64,000 bases of DNA from Paramecium octaurelia (GCA_905182995.1 CAJJDP010000015.1:62001-126000), one strand, 5' to 3'. Shown: positions 37,819-49,492, counted from the first letter of the stretch. Notes: generated by a model not told the origin, from the sequence alone. Made by a program: numbers and translations.

Positions 37819-39373
37819 TCAACGTATACTGATATTCTGTGGAACCAATTGGCATTTATTGTTTTAAGATTCACCAAGACTTTAAGGATATATATTCCAA
37901 AATCTCAATGTCTCATCCCCTGCTCCAGTTACAATGGTATAGCCATCAGGAGACATAGCTAAATAGAGAACACTTAAAATTAATAAATGATATCTTACCG
38001 ACTAGTGTGACCAACCAAAGTTGCTATTCTTTTCATTCCATTACATTTCCACAGAATTATCTAATGCTGACTGTAACCATGAGTAGATATGAGTTCATTT
38101 TCCATCTTACTGAACATTAAATTGCAAACTTAACTTCCAGTATCTTCTTTTGATAATAGTTTTCCTTCTAGAGCATTCCAAAATCTTATAGTTTTATCTG
38201 CAGTTCCTCCACCACTTGCTAATAAGCCATGTTAATGAGGACTCCAAGCAATTGCTTTGACGGCTGCTTAATGTTCTGTGAATTTGAATATAGGCTTATC
38301 ATGTTATGATGCACTCCAAATGTATAATTTATTATCATTTCCTCCTGATGCTAATAATTGACTGTCTGGTGACCATTTCAATCCACATACTTCCTACTTA
38401 TGAGCAGTCTATTTAAAGAAATAGTCCTCCTTTTGTCTCAAGTCTCTTTAAAGTATTGATTTATCTCTTGAACCACTACTTAACATACTCTCAGCAAAAC
38501 ATAGGGTTCCTACTCTGGCAACATGACCTTTATAAGTTCTTACTTTTTGTAATTTACAAGCATCCCATATTTAAACTTCGCCATTGTTTGTTCCCACTCC
38601 CAAGAATGGTCCTCTCAAAGACCATCCCACACTAGTGACTATATCATTACTCAAATCAAGCAACTTTGTTACTTTTGATGATTAGGCATTCCTACTTTTA
38701 AATTAGAATTGTACCACAAATACACACAGTTACTTAGTGCTACAGAAAGGGTATTTTGATTACTCCAATCTATTAAATTTAGATAGAAATCATCTTATAA
38801 TTATGGGGCATCCAATACTTTAAAAGGCACTTTTGGAATTTTTCTTATGTACTTCCCATAATAGCTAGACATTGTTTCTGGCAAAGCAAAGTATTTATGA
38901 TCCACCAAAGGACTTTTATTATTTTGATATTGTTTACCTATTGTAATTTTTTGGATCTATAGAATCTATATAATGGAGATGTTCATTCTTGTATTAGAAA
39001 TTATTTTGGTTCACAAATTTCAATGAACCATTTTCTGGCTCCATTACAGGCTCCTAATCAAGAATTTATTGTTTATATAGCATTTCCAAGGCAGCCTAGG
39101 ATGATGCTATGTCTTGGGCTGGAGCCTTAGTTTCAGATAGTATATTGAATTTCTTCTTTATCATAGGGATGAAACGATCTCCAGCACAACTGTTTCTTCT
39201 CTTCTAATCTGCGTTTCCTAAATTGATTAAATTTTCCTATTGCTAAGCACTAATAGGATCTGGTTGCCTCCCATGAATCATAGGCTGAATCTTGGACTAT
39301 GAAGTCTGAGCGCATGAACTAGAACAATGCTAAAATATGATATCCCTATTACTTGAAGTTTTAGCTATGACAT
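37819..39373 (-). CDS. CDC20/CDH1 (Fizzy) APC/C activator
   Basis: CDC20/CDH1 proteins bring substrates to the anaphase-promoting complex. The N-terminus holds the C-box-type motif DRFIPMI. The middle is a seven-bladed WD40 propeller, with clear blades near the C-terminus ([13 protein letters not shown]). The protein ends in ISIR, the Ile-Arg tail that docks on APC3. A KEN box was not seen. A first intron (23 nt) follows the first seven codons, a second (25 nt) follows NYN, and others are likely. Whether it is the CDC20 or the CDH1 type cannot be settled by eye; the C-box form and long N-terminus fit either. An in-frame upstream extension was considered and rejected. Confidence 0.9.
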
Positions 39374-39560
39374 TTACAAACAAAAATAAAATTTATGTTT
39401 GACATAAATTTTACTTGGAACCTTTATACAACTACTAAATTAATTTATTGCTGATTTATTTATAGAAAGCCACTCCTCCTCACTCTCTTATCTATCCAAC
39501 GTAAAGGTAGTAATTTTACGGCTTTTGGCTCTCAACTCCATTAATCATAATAAGAAATAA

Positions 39561-39945
39561 TCAAAATAGATTTAAAGTCAATAATAAACTAAAGCTACTT
39601 TTCTTATCTGCTCGCCTTATAGAACCTGTTTCCTGAAAAATAATATGATAATTGTTCTATAACTAATTGTTTTTGATATTTGATATATCTCCTTGTTCTG
39701 GTACATTGAGAAACATAAGACGGAAGAAATTTATATAGTCAAAAATTAGAGGTTCATGTTGATTTTCTAATATTTGCTAATATTATAGCAATTTCTAAGA
39801 TAAATAAAATTTATTCTGTCAATATAATTAATTTTGTTTCAACCTGCCCTTTGCAACCTAAAGACAAACTCTTGAATTTATCTCTAGAACAATTTCTGCA
39901 TTCAGGCCAACTTTCTGATTTATTTCACAAAATATTAGTGCTTTT
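39561..39945 (-). pseudogene. Probable gene relic or unresolved short gene
   Basis: On the minus strand a 28-nt intron joins two stretches (CRNCSRDKFKSLSLGCKG, then NKFYLSQKLLQ and HEPLIFDYINFFRLMFLNVP) into a protein-like reading that ends at TGA 39561-39563. No ATG is found upstream: the frame meets TGA near 39930 and no acceptable splice bypasses it. After the stop the same frame again reads protein-like for about 25 codons. This looks like a host gene losing function, as is common after Paramecium genome duplications, or a model I could not solve. Confidence 0.35.
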
Positions 39946-40243
39946 TAAATTTCAATAAATAGTTTTTAGAGGACCTCATTATAAATAAAAGACATTAAAT
40001 ATCAACTATTTGAGTAATGGTATCTATGAGAGAATTCCATAATACTTGACAATTGATTAATACAGAATGTTCATAAGTTACCTCAATCTTTTGATAAAAT
40101 GAATTTTATTCAATAAATTACTTAAAACTGTTTTAGATTAAATGACTATTAAATATATTAACAGAGTTTATTATTCTTCTATAATTTAAATTCAAATACA
40201 TATAAAATAATATATATATGTAACTTTTAAACTCTATTTTTTT
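39946..40243. other. A+T-rich spacer
   Basis: About 300 bp before the LC8 gene stop. Minus-strand fragments read like protein in places, but no start, stop and splice set fits. Confidence 0.35.
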
Positions 40244-40615
40244 TCATCCTGATTTGAAAAGGAGTATTGATTTTCCATTTGATAAAAAATCAAAAAATGT
40301 TAAAAGTTCTAAATCATAACTTAAGGAACATCCAAAGTTAGATCCAATAATGCATTGCCATTCACCTTCGCCCTCTATTAAATAACCTACAGCTTATACT
40401 TTTCTTGTATTCTTGATTAGTTTTCACATGTTTTATCAATTCCACACACACATCTTTGTCTAAAGTATATTTTTTGAATAACTCATCTAATTCTAAAGGA
40501 TATGGTAAATGGTTGTCTTACTTAATAAAATGTCTTTCATAAACTTTTGATTCAATTCTGAACTTCTAACTCGAATAGGTGGAAGATCAACCTGCTTTTC
40601 TTCATCTGAATCCAT
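40244..40615 (-). CDS. Dynein light chain, LC8 type
   Basis: LC8 is a dimeric hub that binds dynein intermediate chains and many partners. The product is 105 residues after two introns (29 and 25 nt). The family core is clear: FKKYTLDKDVCVELIKHV matches the second helix, GEWQCIIGSNFGCSLSYD matches the partner-binding strand, and FFDFLSNGKSILLFKSG matches the terminal strands. An N-terminal extension of about 20 acidic residues (MDSDEEKQVDLPPIRVRSSE) is longer than in human DYNLL1 (89 residues). It may be an axonemal outer-arm or intraflagellar LC8 variant. Confidence 0.92.
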
Positions 40616-40656
40616 CAGTTTTATATAATTAATTATATTAATATAATATAATTAAC

Positions 40657-43548
40657 TCAACCAATTAATACTTTTATTCCTAGATTTGATAATTGTGCTT
40701 TCTCCTTGCTTATTTATATTTCTTTGACTAGATTACTGTGAAAATGCAATTCTTTCACAGGATATTCTTTTAAACTCTACTTCAAACTAATTAGATGATT
40801 CAAGCCCTTTTCTTATAATAAATTGTATTATAAATGCAAGCTTTCGATTCTAATTTAGAACAAATATTTACTAAGTTTTTGTAATGGAATCTAAGATTTT
40901 AATGAGTATTTAATCACTAAGATCACATTTAACAAATTTCAAAGTCTTGAGCGAATTGTTCTTTTCTAAGGCATCTGCAATTTTTTGAATAAAGTGTTCA
41001 TTCATTGTAATTTAACTGAAATCGGCAGTGTCAATTTGATTAGACTTAATTTCTTCAATAATTTAATCAATCTTAAGTCTTTTGTATGTAATTATTGATA
41101 AATCAGAACCTTGAAGCATTTAATTTGTAGCTCGAGAATCAATATTAGAAAATTCATTTTAAAAGGGAACATTCATAAATCTTCTGTTTGTAGGAACAGA
41201 ATCAAGATTAGGAGTAGTTTGTGATTACCCTTCATCATCATAGCTATTTCCCTTTCCTTCACTAGTTCCACAATCAGACTACTCTTCATTTCCTTAATAA
41301 TAGTCTTCTCTATCAAGTTTATCCTCATGATCTCCAACGAATTGAATATCTTGGAATTTGTTTGCTTGGCTTTCTAATTTCTTTTTGATCAAATAAGCAA
41401 TTTTTTCAGATAGACGTGGTGCAACTTTAGTGAATTAGGCTTAAATCAATTCTCTTATAACTTTTTATTTCTTTTGAATGGCTACCTCATCTTCGACAGT
41501 TTCATCTTGTTTTTTAGGTTATTTTGCATCAACATTGATGGGTAAATTTTATTTATTAAAGAAAGTTGGAGGCATAGGTTTAATAGGCCTTATTATGGCT
41601 TAATGGTTCTTATCGACAATCACTTAAGGTTATTTCTTAGGCTGCCACATTATTTCATTTGGGTTCTACCCAACAAATTCCCTACTAAAAGTAATTTGTA
41701 ATTGAGGTGGCTAGTATACTTGTTAATTTGATTCTTCAGAATCACTAATATAAAAATCTACAAAAATGTGTAGTTCACTCAATAACTCAATAGATTCAAC
41801 AGACTATTCTATGTAAAATATTTTCATAGCAGAATAACTCTATAATTTTTTAATTGTCATCAAGTAACGTTGAACCTATGGATCGACATTCATAGGCATG
41901 ACTTGCTGATGGAAGAATTCCTTAAAGATTTGGTCTAATTCATCATCTTATCTCCACAAAAATTGCAGTTAAATTTGATATGCTTTATTTTAATCAGTTA
42001 CTTAATCTAAGTTACAATTAATTTTCAAGGACGGTTTTTTATCTCCTGAATACTTTGCTATTAATTCCAAAATGCTCATAAATATCAAAGAGAAATTAGT
42101 AGAATTCCCCTTCATTTTATCTTAAATACTATTGTCAAAGTATAGATTAATGCTAGTAAATTTTTATAGGTATCTGCCAGCAAATACTTCAATTAAATAA
42201 GTTACCAATCCTTTAACTACAATAAATAATGAAGTCTACATTAAAAATTTATTAGATTTGATTAAGGAAAGAAGCTTGTTGATACCTCGTAAGTTTCAAA
42301 TTCAAAAATTATCTTATATAAGTCTACTATTGACTAGGAAATCACTTTCAAATCTGATTCTCTTATGATTTCTAAACTTCTCATGTTATCCCATTTCTAA
42401 AAGTCTTGCTATAAACTTACGAGCATCTATTGACCGCTAAAATGTTAAATTAAAATGATTTACTTCTATTTTATTTGTTGGATTAAGTGATTTTAAAGGA
42501 CTTTATTTTATTAGAATGTTTTGTTTGCATTTATACATATCATAAACAACCTCATTTAATTGATTTTAAATGGTTTAATTAAGACTGTCAAAATCTAAGA
42601 GTAAATTAAAGTATTATTACTTCTTTTTAAATTTATTCAGTTATTTTGAGAGAATTCAATGTTAAACATGCTACATTTAGATATTTATGAATTGACTTTT
42701 ATAGATTGTCTTCTTTCTGGCTCTGGAACTTAGCCAATTTATTTTCAGTGATAATTTGAGCCGTTTGTTATTGCTATTATTATTACGGTTAATTTTTGTT
42801 TTATTGCATGATTAAGCTCTATTCAAGAGATTACTATATTAACACAGTATTCATTTGAACAATCAATTATTTGGAATCCTAATTTAGGTATTGCAAAAAT
42901 AGGTCTTAATCCTAAAATATCTCTTTCAATGATCCTCCCAATTTAACTCCGCAATTTGCAGTCAGTTCTCGAGCCATTTTATTTGACCAGTGTATTTGAG
43001 ATTTGATGTTTACTATAAACAATGGAAATGGTAATTCCTATAAGAATTTCTCATCCTAATCAACTTTTTGTTTTTTCTACTTATCTTTAAAATAATTACT
43101 TTTGTTAATATTTCTTCAACATGTTATTTGGCATAAATGTATATTGCCAAAGCAATTATTAAAACAACGAATAGTATTTGTTAATTGTGATTGTAAGGCC
43201 CAGATATCAGGAAGGCTCCGATTTAATTCAATATTATAAAAAGGTTAGATTTCTCAATTAAGGCTATGGGAATCAAGACAGTTGCTACTTATACATAATA
43301 AGGATTGTATTTGCTTAAGTAAAAGTACATGTAACTTTGAAGTAAAAAGACTAGAATCAAAGTAAGTTTTTTAGTTATAATATAGATGGAAGCAAAGAAT
43401 ATGTTAAATAGCATCCACATCTAATAAATGTCTTTGGGATTCTAAAATATAGATTTTCATTTACGAATTCTTATTATTTTAAGTCAATATGCACGGAGAC
43501 AACATAGAAAACAATATGAATCACTATAAATTCATATATTTATCTCAT
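40657..43548 (-). CDS. Membrane PAS-domain protein with leucine-rich tail
   Basis: About 916 residues if five introns (23, 20, 26, 50 and 22 nt) are right; the sum restores the frame exactly. The N-terminus has several hydrophobic segments (FIVIHIVFYVVSV, MLFNIFFASIYII, LTLILVFLLQSYMYFYL, ILFVVLIIALAIYIYA). A PAS-like stretch follows (LPFPLFIVNIKSQIHWSNKM). A helical region (VDLYKIIFEFETYE) and NFSLIFMSILELIAKYSG recall a worn histidine-kinase core, but catalytic boxes are not visible. The last 150 residues are leucine-rich repeats (NNSLKTLKFVKCDLSD, ESLHLQYNLLQEKGLN) related to the RING gene tail. A membrane sensor lacking enzymatic output is the best guess. The 50-nt intron near 42290 is unusually long and uncertain. 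Confidence 0.65.
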
Positions 43549-43567
43549 TTAATATATAATTTTTATA

Positions 43568-44059
43568 TCAATATTTTCGTTCTGTTCTTAATGCTAAATC
43601 GTCGAGTTTGGCATCGTTGTATTGAAATTCACATTCCTCTGCTGACTTTTAATCTTTGAAAAAGGCTTTCAAAACTACCTTTAATGTAGTAAATATTTAC
43701 TTTTGTTTCTGCCTCGTTTTCTTGTATGTTATTCGCAATAATATGAAGTTTAACCAAGTTCCCGCATCTAGATCTTATATCACTCTAACTTTATGCAATC
43801 TAAATACCATGAGGTCAGATATTTAATTCTTGGCTAGAAAATTGTAAATATCAATTTCATATAAATCCCTTGAATTGGCTCCATTTTATTATCTCCAATC
43901 ATTCCTTCTTTATCTGTCTCTATTTCTATTCTACGAATTGTCCCTTGGCCTATTAAAGTTATTCTTTGTCTTTCTAATGCGTCTCGATTAATTTGGCTGT
44001 CTTTAATGTCTGGGTTTTTTGATATTTGATTCCAAATTAATTTCTTCTACTTCTGACAT
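43568..44059 (-). CDS. Unknown basic protein (148 residues)
   Basis: Two introns (23 and 22 nt) give 148 residues. The first 60 are very basic and Asn/Arg/Gln-rich (IRKTKNNFNRPRDNSQNRNR), suggesting RNA or nucleic-acid binding. The rest is a compact acidic-helical domain (DLYEIDIYNFLAKNQISDLM, then VVLKAFFKDQKSAEECEF). Not recognised. The start codon is only 22 bp from that of the divergent rhomboid gene, and the stop lies 19 bp from the PAS gene start. Confidence 0.7.
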
Positions 44060-44081
44060 TAAATTAAAATTAATAATTAAA
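44060..44081. promoter_or_regulatory. 22-bp divergent promoter spacer
   Basis: Only 22 bp, all A and T, separate two divergent start codons (basic protein on minus, rhomboid on plus). Promoters and both 5' UTRs must overlap or extend into the coding regions. Confidence 0.6.
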
Positions 44082-45021
44082 ATGGCAAATTTGCATGGCT
44101 ATGGAGAATATCCACCTGATTATTAGTAGAGAAGGCAGCCAAGAACACTACGCGATTATTTTGGAGACAGTATAAAACGATTCCCATTTATAGGTTATTT
44201 CAATATTCAATAAATTAGGAGCTTAAGTTCTTAAAACGAATCCCAGATAAATGCATTACTTTGAAATGCTATAGAATAACTATTTTCCGGGATACAAAAT
44301 ACAATCTGTCACAACATTAACAATTTTTGTTTATACTTTAATATTTACTCTATGTATCTTTGGAGGAATAGAAAAATAAGGATAATTTTTAGAAATCAGC
44401 GATGCAACTCTTTAAAGTCATGGGGGTTTAGTTACGAATCAAATCAAGAATGAGTTCATGTTCTAATAAATATTTACAAGCATCTTTTTGAGTAGAGATT
44501 TTTATCACTATTTTTGTATTGTTTTCTTGTTACTACTATTATTATCCAGTTTTGAATACGCATCAGGTCCTCTTATAGCCATTTCTTTATATATTTTTAG
44601 TGGGGCTTTGGGAGCATTATTTGGAAGTTCCATTAATTGTTGTACAGATCTGATTTATTTACATGCAAATACTGCTATTTACGGATTGATAGGGGCATTC
44701 TTTGGAGTATTATTCTATTTAAATTAGTGTATAATTTTAAACTGGTGCACGCTTGAGATCTTGAATGAAATGAGAGCATTTCTATGTTGTTTTATGTGGA
44801 TTCTATTGACATTCGTCTTAGTCATCACGTTATCAGCTATTAACACAAATCACAATGATAAATATGGTTAGATTGGAGGTTTAATTACAGGGTTTTTCCT
44901 TTCATTAGCAATTGTTCCACCAATGAATTAGGATGGTTATGAGGACAAAGCAAAAATATTTGGTTGGACATTTTTAGGAATATTCGCTTTCATAAGCACT
45001 TTGATGATTATTGTGATATGA
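44082..45021 (+). CDS. Catalytically dead rhomboid-family membrane protein
   Basis: Rhomboids are intramembrane serine proteases; inactive relatives (iRhoms, Derlins) move or degrade clients instead. The product is 304 residues with one intron (44194-44218). A Tyr/Arg/Pro-rich cytosolic N-terminus leads into TM1, a long L1 loop (LEISDATLQSHGGLVTNQIK), then further TM spans. ISLYIFSGALGALFGSS is the TM3-type segment. The TM4 catalytic GASG is replaced by HANT (HANTAIYGLIGAFFG), so the serine is Asn. In TM6 the catalytic His is replaced by Gln (YGQIGGLITGFFLSLA). It ends after a further hydrophobic segment. Protease activity is not expected. The intron model rests on frame continuity. Confidence 0.82.
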
Positions 45022-45765
45022 TATGTTATTATTATATTAATTAGTGTATTACATTTTCTATATTGACCAAAATACAGTATTTTAAGAAAAATGAGTGAAA
45101 TATTCAAGGAAGCGTAAAATAAATTGCTCCAAAAATTTTAATTGATTTATTTTATTGTTTTAATAAATTAAATTAACTTATATTTAATTCAGTTCATATC
45201 TACACGTATATTAAGCATGAAATTTTTTAAGTGGAAATCACTTAATAATTACTCTATATTATTATCTATATATATAATTTTTAGATTTTTTGCGAATGTT
45301 AGTATCATTTAAATTCTTGGGAGTTAGTGAAAGGCTTATTTGATTGTCATTTCAAAGAAAATATGTTACGTATTTCATTATTTTTAAATTTCAGTTTATA
45401 ATTCATGTAAATAGACTGTTTTTTTCATTATCAATATTAGACTTCTCTCCATCAAAATTAATAAGCATTATTTAATTTTTTTAAAAATAACAATTACAGA
45501 TTTGAGGATTTAGTTTTATTTTGGTTAATTTTATAGATGAATAATTTACGATTGAGATTAAAGATTAAGAATTCCATTGTAAATTATGATCTTATGGTAA
45601 TAGGTTATAATTGAAAATAAAATTTAAACTTGAAAATAATATCAATATTGTGAGATTAAGTGCAAGTTATTATTTTAGTGAAATGGGAAGTATCCTTTTT
45701 TAATTTTAAATTAATTCATCTCGTAATTAATTATTAATATATCATAATCTTATTTCAGTTTATAA
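45022..45765. other. A+T-rich spacer
   Basis: About 745 bp between the rhomboid stop and the WD40 start, both on the plus strand. Only A+T-rich sequence is seen, with no credible coding segment on either strand. It must contain the WD40 gene promoter. Confidence 0.5.
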
Positions 45766-46800
45766 ATGTCTTTGGGCATAAAGAAACACCCAGAATCTTC
45801 TCCAATAAAATCAGAACCCACCCTTAGAGAATGTTCAAACATGTATAACTTAATCACTAGTTTTGAACACTCATAATAGTGTAGAGCTTTTGGTTTCAAT
45901 GCATCCAATACTATTTGGGTGTTGGGTTATGGATTTGAAATTTTGGTTTGCTAAAAAGAGAATGAGACCCTGCGAGTCGATTAGATTCTATAAGGACACA
46001 CATCTTGTGTTACTAATATTCTTTATAGTAACAAAGAAGATATGTTTGTTTCGACTGGAAGTTGGAATGATAATGTCATAGTTTGGACCAGAGACTTGGA
46101 TGAAAGGTGGAATAAACAATACCTCATCTACAAGGAAGGGCAGACTAGAGAATTTGAAGTCGTTTAGTTGATACTCAACGAAAATGAGGATGAACTAATT
46201 GGGGTCATGGATTACAATTTTATAATTATATGGAGGAAAACACCTTAAAACTAATGGGTTAATAGCTAGATTATTCCCATTAGTCAAAATGAGCTTGCTC
46301 AAATTCATTAGGTGAGTTATGATATGCAGTTTTATAAAATAATCATCATCACATAAAACAGTTAGGTTTAAATTCTCGCAAAGAATTAATAGGATTTGTG
46401 GAAGAAGAGACAGTCGATCAATCTTAAAGCCATAAAAGGCAAGAAATAATACAATATTGACAATGATTCATTGGTCATCTAGGGATTGAAAGGAGAATAA
46501 TTATTATTTAATTTTAATAGAGAAAATGAATTGTATGAAGAAAATTAGAGGGGAGTATCCTAAACTCTTAATTAGCTTTTTGATATGAATTCTTAAATCT
46601 CATAAAGTCAGGAAATATGTGCATTGAAAAAAAACAAACTTCTATAGATATTAAAAAAGGATACAAAAAATTTGTATTAATAAATCTAGACCATCCAATT
46701 TGAATAAAACTTCTTCTATTAGTTTTCAAAGAATGGGTAGTATTTAATAACGTGGGATTATTCCAAATTGATTTAAATATGGAAATATAAAAGTGATTGA
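45766..46800 (+). CDS. WD40-repeat protein
   Basis: A frame of 345 codons; an 18-nt GTGAGT...GCAG segment near 46312 may be an intron, which would not change the frame. An N-terminal lead (MSLGIKKHPESSPIKSE) precedes WD-like blades: SQQCRAFGFNASNTIW, LQGHTSCVTNILYSNKEDMF, then STGSWNDNVIVWTRDL, GVMDYNFIIIWRK, and a final GQYLITWDYSKLIQIWKY. Ciliates have a large family starting this way (EQQCRAFAFN...). Five to seven blades are expected. It is a scaffold with unknown partners. Several blades are degenerate. Confidence 0.8.
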
Positions 46801-47094
46801 ACTTAATTTTATCTAACAATAAATTAATTTATATTATATTTTATATTACTTATTAAATTATTAGTTAATATTGAATTACAAATTAAAAGACTGAAATAAT
46901 ATTGAAATGAGTGACTCAATTGTGGGATAAAGTTGATTGACAATTTTAAGTCCAGTACGAGGAAATCGCAAATCTACAATTTGATTGGAAGGAGTGGGTA
47001 TTAAAGAGATACTTAATTTGTGTTTAATTAAAAAGGGAATAAAATATATCTAATATAATTTTTTATTAGGATTTAATTTTATTAATTAAAAATA

Positions 47095-47740
47095 ATGGGT
47101 GATATTATCCCTAATTAACTATTTGTTGCTGGGTACAGCCGTAGCAAAGTATAGGATGAGAAGGACGTGAGAGATATCTTCAAAAAGTACGGAGCGATCA
47201 AAGAAGTTGCGTACAAGGGATCTTATTCATTTGTTGTATGAACTCATTTCGAAATTAAGACCTTCAGTAATGAGTAGGAAGCACAAGAGGCTTTGAAGAG
47301 TACCAACGGACAAACTTACAATGGCTAAAAATTGAAAGTGGATGTAGTTGACAATCGCAAAGGAAGAAAGACAGGTCCAAATGAAGAAGATAAATGTTTC
47401 AAATGCAATAAAGGTGGTCATTGGTAAATGTTTAATTAAATTTCTAGGGCTCGTAATTGTCCCAATATCAAATCACCTAGACGTAGTAGAAGAAGATCCG
47501 ATTCGAGATCTAAGTATAAAGATATTTAAATTTAGGCGCCGTCACAGAAGATCTGAATCAAGATCATATTCTTCTTATTCATCATCCAGATCTAGAAGAA
47601 GAAGATATCAAAACAAAAGAAAGAGACACAGCAGAAGCCCTAGAAGAGATCAAAGGATCAGAAAAAGAAGTGCTAGTCCAAAGCGATCACCTTCTGATTC
47701 AGCCTCATCCAAAAGACCGAATTCAAACTCAAAATCTTGA
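47095..47740 (+). CDS. RRM / CCHC zinc knuckle / RS-domain splicing factor
   Basis: The product is 191 residues after three introns (24, 24 and 22 nt). Residues 8-75 form an RNA recognition motif (QLFVAGYSR, then KYGAIKEVAYKGSYSFVVTF). A zinc knuckle C-F-K-C-N-K-G-G-H-W-A-R-N-C spans the second intron, which is good evidence for that splice. The rest is an RS domain (SRSRRRRYQ, RHSRSPRR). This order matches SR proteins such as SRSF7. The nuclear role would be exon or intron definition in a genome with very short introns. Its own transcript contains three tiny introns, so self-regulation is possible but not shown. Confidence 0.9.
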
Positions 47741-47835
47741 TAAAGAATGGGAAAAAAAAACTCATTTTATTACAAAAGAAATATAAACAATTAATTGAAT
47801 ATAATTTATTCAATTCTTCTCATAACATTATCATT

Positions 47836-49434
47836 ATGAAAAAAAGAACACTTCAGGATCTGTCTGAAGAACAAGACCAGCTTAATTAATCTTACATTGA
47901 AATCAACCAGGTTTAGAAGGAACTCTATTTAGAAAACCAAAAAAGGCTGAAAGAAAAGCAAAAAGAGAACAACCCCATAGTAGTCATTGAAGATGATGAA
48001 ATCAAATAGCAAATTGAAGAAACCGAAGTTTAATTATCTTTTCCTATTGGAACATTTTGTTTGAATTGTCTAACACAATATCCTACAGATGATAGACAGC
48101 CACATCACTTACCATTTATTAACATCCTTTACGAAAATGCACACATAGATGTCAAAACTTAAAAGCCAAAAAAGACATTGGAAAGTGCTCTGATGACTTG
48201 CTTTAAATTTGAAGATGAATTATTAGAACCTCTAGTAAAATCAGGGGTTCAACTCTACATTGTGAATGACAATGACAATTTAAACAAGAAGCTTGAAATT
48301 ATTGAAAGATATAACAATTATCCAAATTGGATGGTAATTAAGCCATCAAAATTAAGTTCGAATATGTTTGGAGGCGCATTCCACCCTAAAATATGGATTC
48401 TAAAATTTCCTAAATTTATTCGGATTGTCATCGGAAGTTAAAATTTACATGTTGGAGATTGGACAATATGGTCTTAAGGAATGTGGATTTAAGACTTCAA
48501 AATAGGGAAAAGTGAGTTAGACCAAACCTCTTAAGAGTTTAAAAGCATGCTCAGAGAATTCTTATATGAAATATTGCCTACCTCTCATAAATTCGAAGAT
48601 CTCCTCAAAATCAAATATGATGATTATGATTTCAAAGATGTTAATGTCAGACTCATCACATCCATCCCAGGAAGATTCGTAGGCAATTAATTATTTAAAT
48701 ACGGTATGATGAGACTGCAGTCAGTCATCTATTAAGAACTTTGTAACAACAAAATGGAAATCCCTAAATAAGTTTGTGTCACATATTAAACCACTAGCAT
48801 AGGATAGATGGATAATAATTACGTTGATTTTGCATTGCAGTGTTGCACAGGAAGGGTTTATAAATAACCATTGCCGAATGAGTAGAATAACAAAAAAATA
48901 AACTAGATGATTCTAAATCAATAAGAGGAAGAATAATCAAAATTGAAATTAATATACCCAACTGCAGATTATATTGAAAATTAGACTCATGGAGGAGTTG
49001 ACTTTGCCAATCCATTGCACTTAAAATAGTAATCATATGAAAGTCCTAAATTTCCTAAGCATCTATTTTATAAATACTAAGGATCAGATCACTACTATTG
49101 GCATACTGGTAACATTCCCCATTTAAAGGTTATGATTATTACAGGATTAGACGAAGATATAAATGATTAGACATCCATATATATAGGAAGTCATAATTTT
49201 AGTTAAGGTGCTTGGGGAAAAATGGAAAAAAATGCAACCCAATTGTTCATATCTAATACAGAATTAGGTGTTTTATATCCTCCTAAAAAAAATTCAGCTC
49301 AAATGAAATAATAAATAATAGAATAACTTTCATTCAAATTTCCTCCATTAAAATATGGTAAGGATGATCAACCTTGGATTGTAGAGGCATATTATGAAAG
49401 ACTGTCAAAAGAATACTAGTAATAAAACAAATGA
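47836..49434 (+). CDS. TDP1: Tyrosyl-DNA phosphodiesterase 1
   Basis: TDP1 removes topoisomerase I peptides from DNA 3' ends. The product is 532 residues, intronless. The first HKD motif is GAFHPKIWIL with IVIGSQNLHVGDW; the second is IPHLKVMII with YIGSHNFSQGAWGKMEKNA. Both catalytic His/Lys pairs and the Ser/Asn residues are present, so activity is expected. The charged N-terminus (MKKRTLQDLSEEQDQL) is dispensable-looking, as in other TDP1s. It is likely nuclear. The spacing to the SR-type gene upstream is 95 bp on the same strand. Confidence 0.95.
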
Positions 49435-49492
49435 TATTTCTTTTTGTTAATATTAATATATAAGATATTCCTTATTAATTTAATAATTAATT

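Noticed and set aside
39373-39545. N-terminal extension of the CDC20-like protein starting MELRAKSRK
   Set aside because: It is in frame, but the next ATG is followed by a normal short first exon and intron, and the extension has spacer-like composition near 39374-39430.
40657-42426. A separate gene starting with MLVSLQQDF
   Set aside because: A 26-nt intron and open frame link it to the PAS and membrane segments upstream; a single frame-exact gene results.
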